From Minwuiaceae bacterium (GTDB lineage: Bacteria; Pseudomonadota; Alphaproteobacteria; Minwuiales; Minwuiaceae), in NCBI GenBank assembly GCA_028278525.1, contig JANQEE010000049.1, forward strand, positions 124,001 through 188,000: a stretch of DNA of 64,000 nt, read 5' to 3'. Numbering within the stretch: position 1 is the first letter of the stretch; each line of letters starts with the position of its first letter. The translations under genes were made by a program, and so were the position numbers. The notes below the pieces were generated by a model. The model ran no database searches. It worked only from the letters and a program-made list of their open reading frames with translations, and was not told where the DNA came from. This document shows positions 1 through 7,670 of the stretch, one piece after another.

Positions 1-654
1 GACCGCGACAATGTCGTTGCCGTCCACGTCGTGTGCCGGCACGCCAAGCGACTCGGCCCGCGCGCTCGGGCCAGGGCCCGCGGTCACCGTTCTGGTCTCC
101 GTCGTCGACGCATAGCCGTTGTCCTCACAGACGAACAGCACCGGCAGGTCGAACACCGCTGCCCAGTTCAGTCCTTCCAGGAACGGGCCACGGTTGATCG
201 CGCCGTCGCCGAAGAAGCAGACGGTGACCAGTTTCTCGCCTCTAATCTTCGCGCCGTGCGCCGCGCCGGCCGCGATCGGGATGCCGTCGGCGACCACGCC
301 GTTGGCGCCCAGCATGCCGATCGAGAAATCGGCGATATGCATCGACCCGCCTTTGCCGCCGCAAGTGCCGCCCTCGCGCCCGAACAGCTCGCGCATCATC
401 GCCACCGGGTCGGCGCCCTTGGCCAGGGTATGGCCGTGGCCGCGGTGGTTGGAGGTGATCAGGTCGGTCTTTTCCAGGTTACCACAGACTCCGGCGGCAA
501 CCGCTTCCTGCCCGATCGACAGATGCACCGCGCCGGTGACCAGGCCCTCTTTCTGCGCCGCCTCCGCCGCTTCCTCGAAGGCGCGGATGCGCTGCATGGT
601 CCGGTAGTGGCCGAGAATACGCGCCACATCCGGTTGATTGCGTCGTTCTTCCAA
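1..654 (-). CDS. Thiamine-diphosphate-dependent dehydrogenase E1 alpha subunit (partial)
   Basis: The C-terminal part lies beyond the left edge; 218 codons are visible. It is an alpha subunit of a heterotetrameric 2-oxoacid or acetoin dehydrogenase E1, which decarboxylates its substrate with ThDP. In the translation I see HLSIGQEA near the N-terminus, the glycine-rich GGKGGSMH segment and the ThDP/Mg2+ motif GDGAINRGPFLEGLNWA followed by VLFVCEDNGYA. TTG at 654 (TTGGAAGAACGA) is preceded by a GGGGAC run and gives the longest form; GTG at 627 and ATG at 597 are in-frame alternatives. The beta subunit and E2 would be expected further left. It is divergent from the tandem-domain gene at 766, so the 111-bp gap may hold both promoters. 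Whether it acts on pyruvate, acetoin or a branched 2-oxoacid cannot be told from this fragment. Confidence 0.88.
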   Translation of the reverse strand, partial: MEERRNQPDVARILGHYRTMQRIRAFEEAAEAAQKEGLVTGAVHLSIGQEAVAAGVCGNLEKTDLITSNHRGHGHTLAKGADPVAMMRELFGREGGTCGGKGGSMHIADFSIGMLGANGVVADGIPIAAGAAHGAKIRGEKLVTVCFFGDGAINRGPFLEGLNWAAVFDLPVLFVCEDNGYASTTETRTVTAGPGPSARAESLGVPAHDVDGNDIVAV

Positions 655-765
655 AACTGTCCCCGTTGCTCTTTATTCGCCGTGGTTTCGCGGCAGCTTA
701 GCGCTATTTCTCGGCCAATGTCGGGCGCTTGGCAAGAACGCGGCGCTCGTGACAGGATGCCGGCC

Positions 766-1599
766 ATGACGGAAAGCGACGACGTGCCGATCCTGGTCGC
801 CGACACGGTGACCAAGCTGGACGAGAGCCACCGCAACGCTGTGCTGATCGCCGGCAGCCACGGCGGCGTCTATGCCGGCTACTGCGCCGCCAAGGCGGGC
901 GTTCGCGCCGTCATCCTCAACGATGCCGGCGTCGGCAAGGACCACGCGGGTATCGGCAGCCTGGACTACTTCGACGGCCTTGGCCGGCCCGCCGCGACGG
1001 TTGCCCACATCTCGGCGCGGATCGGCGACGGTGCCGACATGGCGGGACGCGGCATGATCAGCCACGTGAACAAGACCGCCGCCGCGCTCGGTTGCGCCTG
1101 GGGCCAGCACGTTGCTGAATGCGCCGAAAAGATGCGGGCGGCGCCTCCCGCCGTCGGCACGCCGCCGGTCTATGAAGAAGCCCGCTTCGTCCTCAGAAAC
1201 GAACCCGGGGAGCCGGAGGTCTGGGGTCTCGATTCCATTTCCCTGGTCAAGCGGGAGGACGAAGGCCGGATCATCGTCGGTGCGTCGCACGGCGCTTTGC
1301 TTGCCGGCAAACCGGACAGCGCCTTGAAAGCGTCGCCGCTCGCCGCGGTTTTCAACGATGCTGGTGTAGGCGCCGACGGTGTCGGTATCACTCGACTGCC
1401 GGTGATGGACCAGCGCGGCATTGCCGGCGCCACCGTCGCCGCCGACAGCGCCCGCATCGGCGATGCGCGTTCGATGTGGGAAACCGGCGTGATCAGCCAT
1501 GTCAACGACACCGCGGCTGGCCTCGGCGCGCGGCCCGGCATGACCTGCCGTCTTTTTGTCGAAACCATTATCGAAGCCAACAGGAAAGCAGTCGAATGA
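766..1599 (+). CDS. Uncharacterised protein of two tandem homologous domains
   Basis: I do not recognise the family. The 277-residue product has two copies of one domain of about 100 residues. Copy 1 reads AGSHGGVYAGYCA, then VILNDAGVGKDHAGI, ATVAHISARIGDGADM and GMISHVNKTAAALG. Copy 2 reads GASHGALLAG, then VFNDAGVGADGVGI, ATVAADSARIGDARSM and GVISHVNDTAAGLG. Shared motifs are SHG(G/A), NDAGVG.D..GI, ATVA..SARIGD and G.ISHVN.TAA.LG. No signal peptide or membrane segment is visible, so it is probably cytosolic. ATG 766 has AGGA eight bases upstream; an in-frame ATG at 757 has no suitable spacing. Its stop overlaps the start of the ThDP enzyme (ATGA), so the two are translationally coupled and probably act in one pathway. 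The conserved His, Asn and Asp suggest an enzyme, but that is inference. Confidence 0.85.
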   Translation: MTESDDVPILVADTVTKLDESHRNAVLIAGSHGGVYAGYCAAKAGVRAVILNDAGVGKDHAGIGSLDYFDGLGRPAATVAHISARIGDGADMAGRGMISHVNKTAAALGCAWGQHVAECAEKMRAAPPAVGTPPVYEEARFVLRNEPGEPEVWGLDSISLVKREDEGRIIVGASHGALLAGKPDSALKASPLAAVFNDAGVGADGVGITRLPVMDQRGIAGATVAADSARIGDARSMWETGVISHVNDTAAGLGARPGMTCRLFVETIIEANRKAVE

Positions 1600-3338
1600 G
1601 TGATCCCGCCGCCTTGCCGAACGATCCCGTGCCGATGACCGGCGGCCGCGCCATGGCGGAAATGCTGCGGCTTTACGGTTCCGCGCCGATGTTCGGCATG
1701 GGCGGGTTCCAGTTGCTGCCGTTCTACGACGCGGTGCGCGATCTGGGCCTGCAGCACACCCTGATCAACGACGAACGCTGCGGGATCTTCGCTGCCGATG
1801 CCTGGGCGCGGGTGACCGGCCGCCCCGGCATCTGCGATGCGACGCTCGGGCCGGGCGCGACCAATCTGGTCACCGGTCTGGTCGAGTCGTTCAATGCCGG
1901 CGTGCCGCTCGTCGTGTTCACTGGCAACACCAACCGCGATCACTCCTGGAAGAACATGACCCAGGAATCCCGGCAGCTCGACATCCTCGGCCCTGCCGTC
2001 AAGGAAGTGATCCGGATAGAGCAGGGGCTCCGCATCCCCGAACATATCCGCCGGGCCTTTGCCGTGGCTACGTCCGGCCGACCCGGCCCGGTGCTGGTCG
2101 ACGTGCCGGAAGACGTCTGCCACGGCGAATTCGCCTATCCCGCCGACGACCTCTACGCCGACCGGACCGCAAGCGAGATCCCTGCCCGCCGCATCCGGCC
2201 CGATGCGGACCTGGTGGAAAAGGGGGCGGCGTTATTGAGCAAGGCCAAACGGCCCGTGCTGCTGGTCGGCGGCGGTATCCATCTCTCCGGCGCCCAGGCG
2301 GAACTCACCGCCTTTGCCGAGACTTTGAACGTGCCGGTCGCCCATACCCTCAGCGGCAAGGGCGGCATCGCCTGCGACCATCCCCTTTGCATGGGCTTGT
2401 TCGGCCGCTACTCGCGCATCGCCAACCCCATAATCGAAAAGTCGGACTGCATCCTGGTGGTCGGCTGCAAACTCGGCGAGATCGCGACCAAGCGCTACAC
2501 CCTGCCGCCGAAACACATCCCGATGATCCACCTGGATATCCAGGCCGAGGAGATTGGCCGCTGGGCGCCGGCCGAGGTGCCGATGTGGGGCGACGCCCGC
2601 GCCGGTCTGGCCGACCTGCGCGCCGAGATCGACCCGGCGTCCTCTGCCGTCCGCGCTGGCTACGCCGTCGAGATTGCAGACGCGATGGCGAAATGGCGCA
2701 CCGAGACCGAGCCGCGCTTCACCTCCGACGAGCGGCCGATCAACATGGCGCGCCTGATCCACGAGCTTCAGGGCGTCATGCCCGACGACGGCATTCTGAT
2801 CGCGGACGGCGGTTTCGCCGCGCACTGGACCGGCCTGCTGTACGAGACCAGGAAGCCCGGCCGCCACTACATCGCCAACCGCGGTTTCGCCTCCATCGGC
2901 TACGGGTTGCCGGGCAGCATGGGCGCCGACCTCGCGGGCGGTAGTGGCCCGGTTGTTGGTATCACCGGCGATGGCGGCTTCAACATGATGATCGGCGAAT
3001 TGGAAACGGCGCGCCGGCTCGGCCTCGGCTTCACGCTCGCAGTGGTCAACAACGCCGCCTCCGGTTACGTAAAGGCATTGCAGCACGCCATGTTCGAAGG
3101 CCGCTACCAGTCCAGCGACCTGTCGGAAGTGAACTATGCCGACGTGGCCAACTCGTTCGGCTGCCACGGCATTCGCGTCGAAGATCCGGCCGAGCTCGGT
3201 GCCGCTTTCCAGGCCGGTTTCGAACGCAGTGATCTGCCGACCGTGATTGACGTGGTCGTCACCCGCGACCCGGCCAAGATGTTACCCGGCGTCGACAGCC
3301 GCTCGGTCAAGATCGTGAAAGGCGACCGGATCGCTTGA
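1596..3338 (+). CDS. Thiamine-diphosphate-binding enzyme, acetolactate-synthase-like
   Basis: This 580-residue protein has the three-domain layout of the acetolactate synthase, oxalyl-CoA decarboxylase and benzoylformate decarboxylase superfamily. The N-terminal Pyr domain has the conserved glutamate context NDERCGIFAADAWARVTG and ATLGPGATN. The central domain contains RPVLLVGGGIHLSGA. The C-terminal PP domain has the ThDP/Mg2+ motif GDGGFNMMIGELETA followed by VVNNAASGY. It should form or break a C-C bond next to a carbonyl, but its substrate cannot be assigned. ATG 1596 overlaps the upstream stop by four bases. Placement in an operon with a UxaA-type dehydratase and a gluconate-dehydrogenase-like SDR suggests sugar-acid or hydroxy-acid breakdown rather than branched-chain amino acid synthesis, and no acetolactate synthase small subunit is adjacent. 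Confidence 0.9.
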   Translation: MSDPAALPNDPVPMTGGRAMAEMLRLYGSAPMFGMGGFQLLPFYDAVRDLGLQHTLINDERCGIFAADAWARVTGRPGICDATLGPGATNLVTGLVESFNAGVPLVVFTGNTNRDHSWKNMTQESRQLDILGPAVKEVIRIEQGLRIPEHIRRAFAVATSGRPGPVLVDVPEDVCHGEFAYPADDLYADRTASEIPARRIRPDADLVEKGAALLSKAKRPVLLVGGGIHLSGAQAELTAFAETLNVPVAHTLSGKGGIACDHPLCMGLFGRYSRIANPIIEKSDCILVVGCKLGEIATKRYTLPPKHIPMIHLDIQAEEIGRWAPAEVPMWGDARAGLADLRAEIDPASSAVRAGYAVEIADAMAKWRTETEPRFTSDERPINMARLIHELQGVMPDDGILIADGGFAAHWTGLLYETRKPGRHYIANRGFASIGYGLPGSMGADLAGGSGPVVGITGDGGFNMMIGELETARRLGLGFTLAVVNNAASGYVKALQHAMFEGRYQSSDLSEVNYADVANSFGCHGIRVEDPAELGAAFQAGFERSDLPTVIDVVVTRDPAKMLPGVDSRSVKIVKGDRIA

Positions 3339-3342
3339 AACC

Positions 3343-3675
3343 ATGCCGATCATCATGGACAAGCCGCGCCTGCTTTTGGATGGTCGCCTGACGGCGCATC
3401 TCTTGTCCGACCGGCTCGGCGAACCCGGCGGCGTCGAACTGGTCGCCGTCGCCATCGTGATCGGCTGCCACCCGCTGGCGGTCCAGAATGCCGGGACCTA
3501 CAAGGAGCATTTCGACCTGATGGGGGAGCGGCGTATTGTCGCCGCCCAGGCCCATCCGCTGGTCCGGCAGGTCAACTGGCGCGAGGTGGCGCTTCTGCTG
3601 CGCGAGAAACGAGCCTACTTCGGCCTGTCCGCCGCCGTGTCGCCGTCGTATGCTGACATCAATGCAAAAGAATGA
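3343..3675 (+). CDS. Small uncharacterised protein in the catabolic operon
   Basis: I do not recognise this 110-residue protein. It begins MPIIMDKPRLLLDGRLTAHL and contains a hydrophobic stretch, VELVAVAIVIGCHPLAV, too polar at its ends to be a clear membrane helix. The middle (NAGTYKEHFDLMGERRIV) and the end are soluble in character. The start lies four bases after the ThDP enzyme stop. The stop lies 13 bases before the UxaA-type gene, and the strong GGGAGGAAAG ribosome site of that gene sits in the gap. This tight packing and the undisturbed frame support a real gene. It could be a small accessory subunit for one of its neighbours; that is inference only. Confidence 0.7.
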   Translation: MPIIMDKPRLLLDGRLTAHLLSDRLGEPGGVELVAVAIVIGCHPLAVQNAGTYKEHFDLMGERRIVAAQAHPLVRQVNWREVALLLREKRAYFGLSAAVSPSYADINAKE

Positions 3676-3688
3676 CGGGAGGAAAGCC

Positions 3689-5212
3689 ATGACCGACGCC
3701 CAGAATCTGGCGATCCGTCTCAACCAGAACGACAACGTGGTTGTCGCCCGGGCCGACCTGCTGCCCGGCACGTCGGTGGAGGGCGTCGACGCCGTCCATC
3801 ACATTCCTGCCGGCCACAAGATGGCGACAGTCGCGATCCCGCAGGGCGAGCCGGTCCGCAAGTACGATCAGATCATCGGCTTCGCCAGCACCGACATCGG
3901 ACCCGGCGATCACGTCCACACCCAGAACATCGAATTCAAGATGTTCGAGCGGGACTACCGCATCGGCGAGGCGGTCAAGAACATCGATTATGTACCGGAG
4001 GCCGAACGGGCCACCTTCGACGGCATCGTGCGCGAGAACGGCCGTGTCGCCACCCGCAATTACATCGGCGTGCTGACCACGGTGAACTGCTCCGCCACGG
4101 TCGCGCGCTACATCGCCGATCATTTCCGCGGCCCGGCATTGGAGGCCTATCCCAATGTCGACGGCGTCGTCGCCATAACCCACGGCACCGGCTGCGGCAT
4201 GGCCGCGGACGGGGAGGGGATGGCGATCCTGCAGCGCACGCTCGCCGGCTACGCGCGCCACCCGAACTTCGCCGGCATCCTGTTCGTCGGCCTCGGCTGC
4301 GAGGTCGCGCAGATCGGCATGATGATGGAGGTCGAAGGCCTCAAGCCCGGCCCGCTGCTCAAGATGTTCACCATCCAGGAAACCGGCGGCACCGCCGCCA
4401 CGGTCCGCCATGGCATCGAGATGGTCGAAGGTATGCTGCCGCATGCGAATGAGGCAACCCGACAGAAGGTGCCGGCCAGCGAACTGATCCTCGGCCTGGA
4501 ATGCGGCGGCTCAGACGCTTACTCGGGCATCTCGGCCAATCCGGCGCTTGGCGCGGCAGCCGACCTGCTGGTGCGCAACGGCGGCACCGCCTGCCTTGGC
4601 GAGACGCCGGAGATTTACGGCGCCGAGCATCTGCTCACCCGCCGCGCCGTCAGCCAGGAGGTCGGCGAGAAGCTGATCGCCAAGATCCGCTGGTGGGAGG
4701 ACTACGTCGCCAAGAACCACGGCTCGATGGACAACAATCCGTCGCCCGGCAACAAGGCGGGCGGGCTCACCACCATTCTGGAGAAGTCACTCGGCGCCGC
4801 GGCAAAAGGCGGCACCACCAATTTGGTCGATGTCTATTCCTATGCGGAGAAGATTACCGCCAAGGGCTTCGTCTTTATGGACACGCCCGGCTACGACCCG
4901 GTTTCCGTGACCGGCATGGTCGCCGGCGGCGCCAACGTCGTCTGCTTCACCACCGGGCGTGGGTCGGTGTTCGGCTGCAAGCCGACGCCGTCGATCAAGC
5001 TCGCGACAAACTCAGCGATGTACCGCCGCATGTCGGAAGACATGGACGTGAATTGCGGCCTGGTGGTCGACGGCGACTGTTCCGTCGAGGAAATGGGCGA
5101 GCGTATCTTTCGCAAGATTCTCGATGTCGCTTCCGGTAAACAGTCCTGCAGCGAAGCGCTCGGCTTCGGCGATTCCGAATTCCTGCCCTGGCAGATCGGC
5201 GCGACGATGTGA
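3689..5212 (+). CDS. UxaA-family dehydratase (altronate/galactarate dehydratase type)
   Basis: The 507-residue protein joins an N-terminal SAF domain (about residues 10-85, including PAGHKMATVAIPQGEPVRKY) to the full-length catalytic region of the altronate, galactarate and sulfolactate lyase family. Family features include the ENGRVATRNYIGVL hinge, THGTGCGM, LGLECGGSDAYSGISANPA, and a C-terminal TTGRGSVFGCKPTPSIKLATN segment. Known members are metal-dependent lyases that remove water, or sulfite in sulfolactate lyase, from sugar acids or hydroxy acids. ATG 3689 has an excellent GGGAGG site. E. coli UxaA has both domains in one chain of similar length, so the architecture is normal. The substrate is uncertain. 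Confidence 0.9.
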   Translation: MTDAQNLAIRLNQNDNVVVARADLLPGTSVEGVDAVHHIPAGHKMATVAIPQGEPVRKYDQIIGFASTDIGPGDHVHTQNIEFKMFERDYRIGEAVKNIDYVPEAERATFDGIVRENGRVATRNYIGVLTTVNCSATVARYIADHFRGPALEAYPNVDGVVAITHGTGCGMAADGEGMAILQRTLAGYARHPNFAGILFVGLGCEVAQIGMMMEVEGLKPGPLLKMFTIQETGGTAATVRHGIEMVEGMLPHANEATRQKVPASELILGLECGGSDAYSGISANPALGAAADLLVRNGGTACLGETPEIYGAEHLLTRRAVSQEVGEKLIAKIRWWEDYVAKNHGSMDNNPSPGNKAGGLTTILEKSLGAAAKGGTTNLVDVYSYAEKITAKGFVFMDTPGYDPVSVTGMVAGGANVVCFTTGRGSVFGCKPTPSIKLATNSAMYRRMSEDMDVNCGLVVDGDCSVEEMGERIFRKILDVASGKQSCSEALGFGDSEFLPWQIGATM

Positions 5213-5242
5213 GTTGATGCTCTGGGGAATAGGGATGTGACG

Positions 5243-6004
5243 ATGCAGTTGTTTTCATTGGCGGACCGTGTCGCCTTGGTCACCGGTGCGTCGCGCGGGT
5301 TGGGGCTCGCCATGGCCAAGGGCATGGCCGCGGCTGGTGCGCATGTGGTTCTAAACGCCCGCAACCCGGAGGCATTGGACGCTTGCGTCTCAGAGATCGC
5401 CGCGGCCGGCGGCAGCGCCGAGGCCATTGCTTTCGATGTGACCGACGAGCCGGCCGCCGTTGCCGCCATCAAACAGATCGTTGCTGACAGGGGCCGGTTG
5501 GATATCCTGGTCAACAATGCCGGCATGGTGCACCGTGTTCCCACGTTGGAGTCGGATACCGCCGGATGGCAGAAGATGGTCGACACCAACCTGACCTCGC
5601 TCTACGTGTTGGCGCGGGAGGCGGCGCGGCCTATGGTCGAGAACGGCTGGGGCCGCATCATCAATATCGGCTCGGTGATGTCGCTCGTCGCGCGCCCCGG
5701 TATCATCTCCTATGTCGCGACCAAGCATGCCGTGCATGGCATGACCAAGGCGCTGGCGGTGGAACTCGGGGGCACGGGCGTCACCATCAACGCCATCGGT
5801 CCGGGCTACTTCGCGACCGAGTTGAACCAGGCGCTGGTCGACGACCCAGTTTTCACTCAGCTTGTCGAGGAACGCACGCCGGTCGGCCGTTGGGGCAAGC
5901 CCGACGAACTGGTCGGCGCCGCGGTGTTCCTGGCATCGGATGCCGCCGCCTACGTCAACGGCCATCTGCTGATGGTGGACGGCGGAATGACGGTGAACAT
6001 GTAA
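5243..6004 (+). CDS. SDR-family oxidoreductase, gluconate 5-dehydrogenase-like
   Basis: A classical short-chain dehydrogenase of 253 residues. The nucleotide-binding motif TGASRGLGLA lies near the N-terminus, LVNNAG follows, then the catalytic serine in NIGSVMSL and the YVATK active site. The C-terminus ends ASDAAAYVNGHLLMVDGGMTVNM, usual for this class. The opening MQLFSLADRVALVTG and the NARNPEAL stretch most resemble gluconate 5-dehydrogenases, which interconvert gluconate and 5-ketogluconate. ATG 5243 is chosen because AGGG lies eight bases upstream; an in-frame GTG at 5237 would add two residues. It lies 30 bases after the UxaA-type gene and probably supplies the redox step of the same pathway. 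Confidence 0.92.
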   Translation: MQLFSLADRVALVTGASRGLGLAMAKGMAAAGAHVVLNARNPEALDACVSEIAAAGGSAEAIAFDVTDEPAAVAAIKQIVADRGRLDILVNNAGMVHRVPTLESDTAGWQKMVDTNLTSLYVLAREAARPMVENGWGRIINIGSVMSLVARPGIISYVATKHAVHGMTKALAVELGGTGVTINAIGPGYFATELNQALVDDPVFTQLVEERTPVGRWGKPDELVGAAVFLASDAAAYVNGHLLMVDGGMTVNM

Positions 6005-6032
6005 AGTCTATCGAATCAACAAGGAGGGCAAC

Positions 6033-6311
6033 GTGAAACGGTTTGTGATCGAACGCGACATCCCGGATATCGGTAGCGCGGAGCGGGAGGCGCTGCGCGA
6101 GGCGTCGCTGAAATCCAATCAGGTCCTGGCGGAACTGGGCCCCGACATTCAGTGGGAGCATTCCTACGTGGCCGGCAACAAGACCTTCTGCGTCTACCTC
6201 GCCGCGGACGAGGATATCATTCACAAGCACGCTGAAATGAGCGGCTTCCCCGCGACCAAGGTCACCGAGGTCAAGCGGATGATCGACCCGACAAGCGCCG
6301 AAGCAGGCTAA
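6033..6311 (+). CDS. DUF4242 (nickel-binding-like) small protein
   Basis: A 92-residue protein beginning MKRFVIERDIPDIGSAERE, with EHSYVAGNKTFCVYLAADED and HAEMSGFPATKVTEV. This matches the DUF4242 family, one member of which (SCO4226 of Streptomyces) is known to bind nickel in a ferredoxin-like fold. The GTG start at 6033 is preceded by a perfect AAGGAGG. It is the last gene of the plus-strand operon, and its stop overlaps the stop of the facing cyclase gene by four bases. Its role in the pathway is unknown. Confidence 0.8.
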   Translation: MKRFVIERDIPDIGSAEREALREASLKSNQVLAELGPDIQWEHSYVAGNKTFCVYLAADEDIIHKHAEMSGFPATKVTEVKRMIDPTSAEAG

Positions 6312-7327
6312 ACCGTCGCGACCGGCGTTACCGGCGAACCGACGGCGCCGGGCAGCCGGAGCGGTGGCGCCGTCAACAGGAACCGGCTGCGTCCGTTGTC
6401 GCGCAACCATTCGGCCAGTTCCTTTAGATACCAGAGTTCGCCGAGCGGCACGCCCAGCTTGAACAGGCAAAGCTCGTGCAAGGGCAGGGCGGGGCGGCGG
6501 CCGTCCTTCGGCCCGGCCGGAAACTGCTCGACCGCGTAATTGTCGGCGGCGATGGCGACGATCTCCTTGTCGGCAATCCATTGCAGCAGGCGCTCGTCGC
6601 GTCCGTCCAGCGCCGCGCAGCTTCGGTCCAGCAGGTCCTTGTCCGGCTGCTTATCCATCTCCAGGATCATCTCGGTGAAGCCGGTCCTCAGCACCAGGAT
6701 GTCGCCGGCTTCCACCTCGACACCATCCGCATCCATCACCCGCTGCAAGTCGTCCAAGGTGACGACCTTGCGCTCGCGCCCGAAATGATAGCCTAGATCC
6801 ACCAGAACGCCGCGTCCCTGCAGCGGTTTGGCTGCGAAGTTGTCGACACTCAACGCCCGGGCCCCGACATGTTCGCCGACGCCGTCGTCCGGGCCCAGCA
6901 CATGTTCGCCGGCTCGGTAACCGTTGTAGTAGACCTTCTCCGTCTCGCCGTCGCCGTCCGCATCGAACCAGGCGCCGACATGGGCCAGCGAATCCCACTG
7001 CGTGGAGTACTGCAGCGTGATCCGTACCTGATCGTCGCTGACCACGTCGTTGTTGTTCGGATCGACCCGCTCCAGCGGGAAGTTCATATAGGCATTGTCG
7101 TCCAGGTAGGTGGGGCTCAATTGCGGCGGATGGCGGCGCGGATTGAGAACGGCGCCGCCCGGGTAGTCCAGCGGCAGGCTCAGGCAGAAATTCAGGCCTT
7201 GTTTCACTTCCTCGGCTGCACGGCGAACGCGCTCTGCCGTCAGCAGATTGACCCGGCCCAACTGATCGTCTGGGCCGAAGTCGCCCCAGTTCGACCCTTC
7301 CGGTCGATGCTTCCAACGATTGCTCAT
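6308..7327 (-). CDS. Cyclase-family metal-dependent hydrolase
   Basis: A 339-residue member of the family containing kynurenine formamidase (PF04199). The conserved core reads STQWDSLAHVGAWFD, in place of the HxGTHxDxPxH motif of canonical KynB. Other typical segments are GRGVLVDLGYHFG, EAGDILVLRTGF and the late block ADNYAVEQFP followed by PLHELCLFKLGVPLGELW. Such enzymes hydrolyse amides, esters or lactones, so a sugar lactone or related compound would fit the facing operon; this is inference. ATG 7327 (MSNRWKHRPEG) is preferred over an in-frame TTG at 7357. It follows a small lipoprotein gene on the same strand by 17 bases, and converges on the DUF4242 gene. Confidence 0.85.
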   Translation of the reverse strand: MSNRWKHRPEGSNWGDFGPDDQLGRVNLLTAERVRRAAEEVKQGLNFCLSLPLDYPGGAVLNPRRHPPQLSPTYLDDNAYMNFPLERVDPNNNDVVSDDQVRITLQYSTQWDSLAHVGAWFDADGDGETEKVYYNGYRAGEHVLGPDDGVGEHVGARALSVDNFAAKPLQGRGVLVDLGYHFGRERKVVTLDDLQRVMDADGVEVEAGDILVLRTGFTEMILEMDKQPDKDLLDRSCAALDGRDERLLQWIADKEIVAIAADNYAVEQFPAGPKDGRRPALPLHELCLFKLGVPLGELWYLKELAEWLRDNGRSRFLLTAPPLRLPGAVGSPVTPVATV

Positions 7328-7344
7328 GCCGTATCCAGTGAGAG

Positions 7345-7563
7345 TTACTTGCGCCAATGGTAGGGCGGGATTGCCACGTCGAAGACCTCGAGACCGTTGT
7401 CCTCCAGGTTAGGGTCGCCGTAGGCGTTGTACTGAACCGGGCGCGGTACCTTGTCAGGCTGCAATAGAGCCTTGCCCATGTAGTCGTCGCGGATCGGGCT
7501 TCTGCTGCAGGCGGCGAGAGCCAGAGCGAACGTCAACACGCAGACCGTTCCGAAGTGTTGCAT
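7345..7563 (-). CDS. Small lipoprotein, unknown function
   Basis: This 72-residue product starts MQHFGTVCVLTFALALAACS, a type II signal peptide with the lipobox LAAC, so the mature protein would be lipidated at Cys19 or so. The remaining 50-odd residues (DDYMGKALLQPDKVPRPVQY and on to IPPYHWRK) match no family I know. ATG 7563 sits right behind GAGGGGG, close for a ribosome site. It is upstream of the cyclase gene on the same strand and probably shares its transcript. Confidence 0.65.
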   Translation of the reverse strand: MQHFGTVCVLTFALALAACSRSPIRDDYMGKALLQPDKVPRPVQYNAYGDPNLEDNGLEVFDVAIPPYHWRK

Positions 7564-7670
7564 CCCCCTCAGATACCCCACGCGGGAAGTGCCGGCAACC
7601 GGTGTTGCTTGATGTAAGACGGTGGGCTGCCTAGGCTGCGGCCTTCTTTGGTGAATTGAAAGTACGGCGC

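Noticed and set aside
31-765. N-terminal extension of the tandem-domain gene back to position 31
   Set aside because: The extension is antisense to the E1-alpha gene, which has clear ThDP motifs. ATG 766 has a suitable ribosome site.
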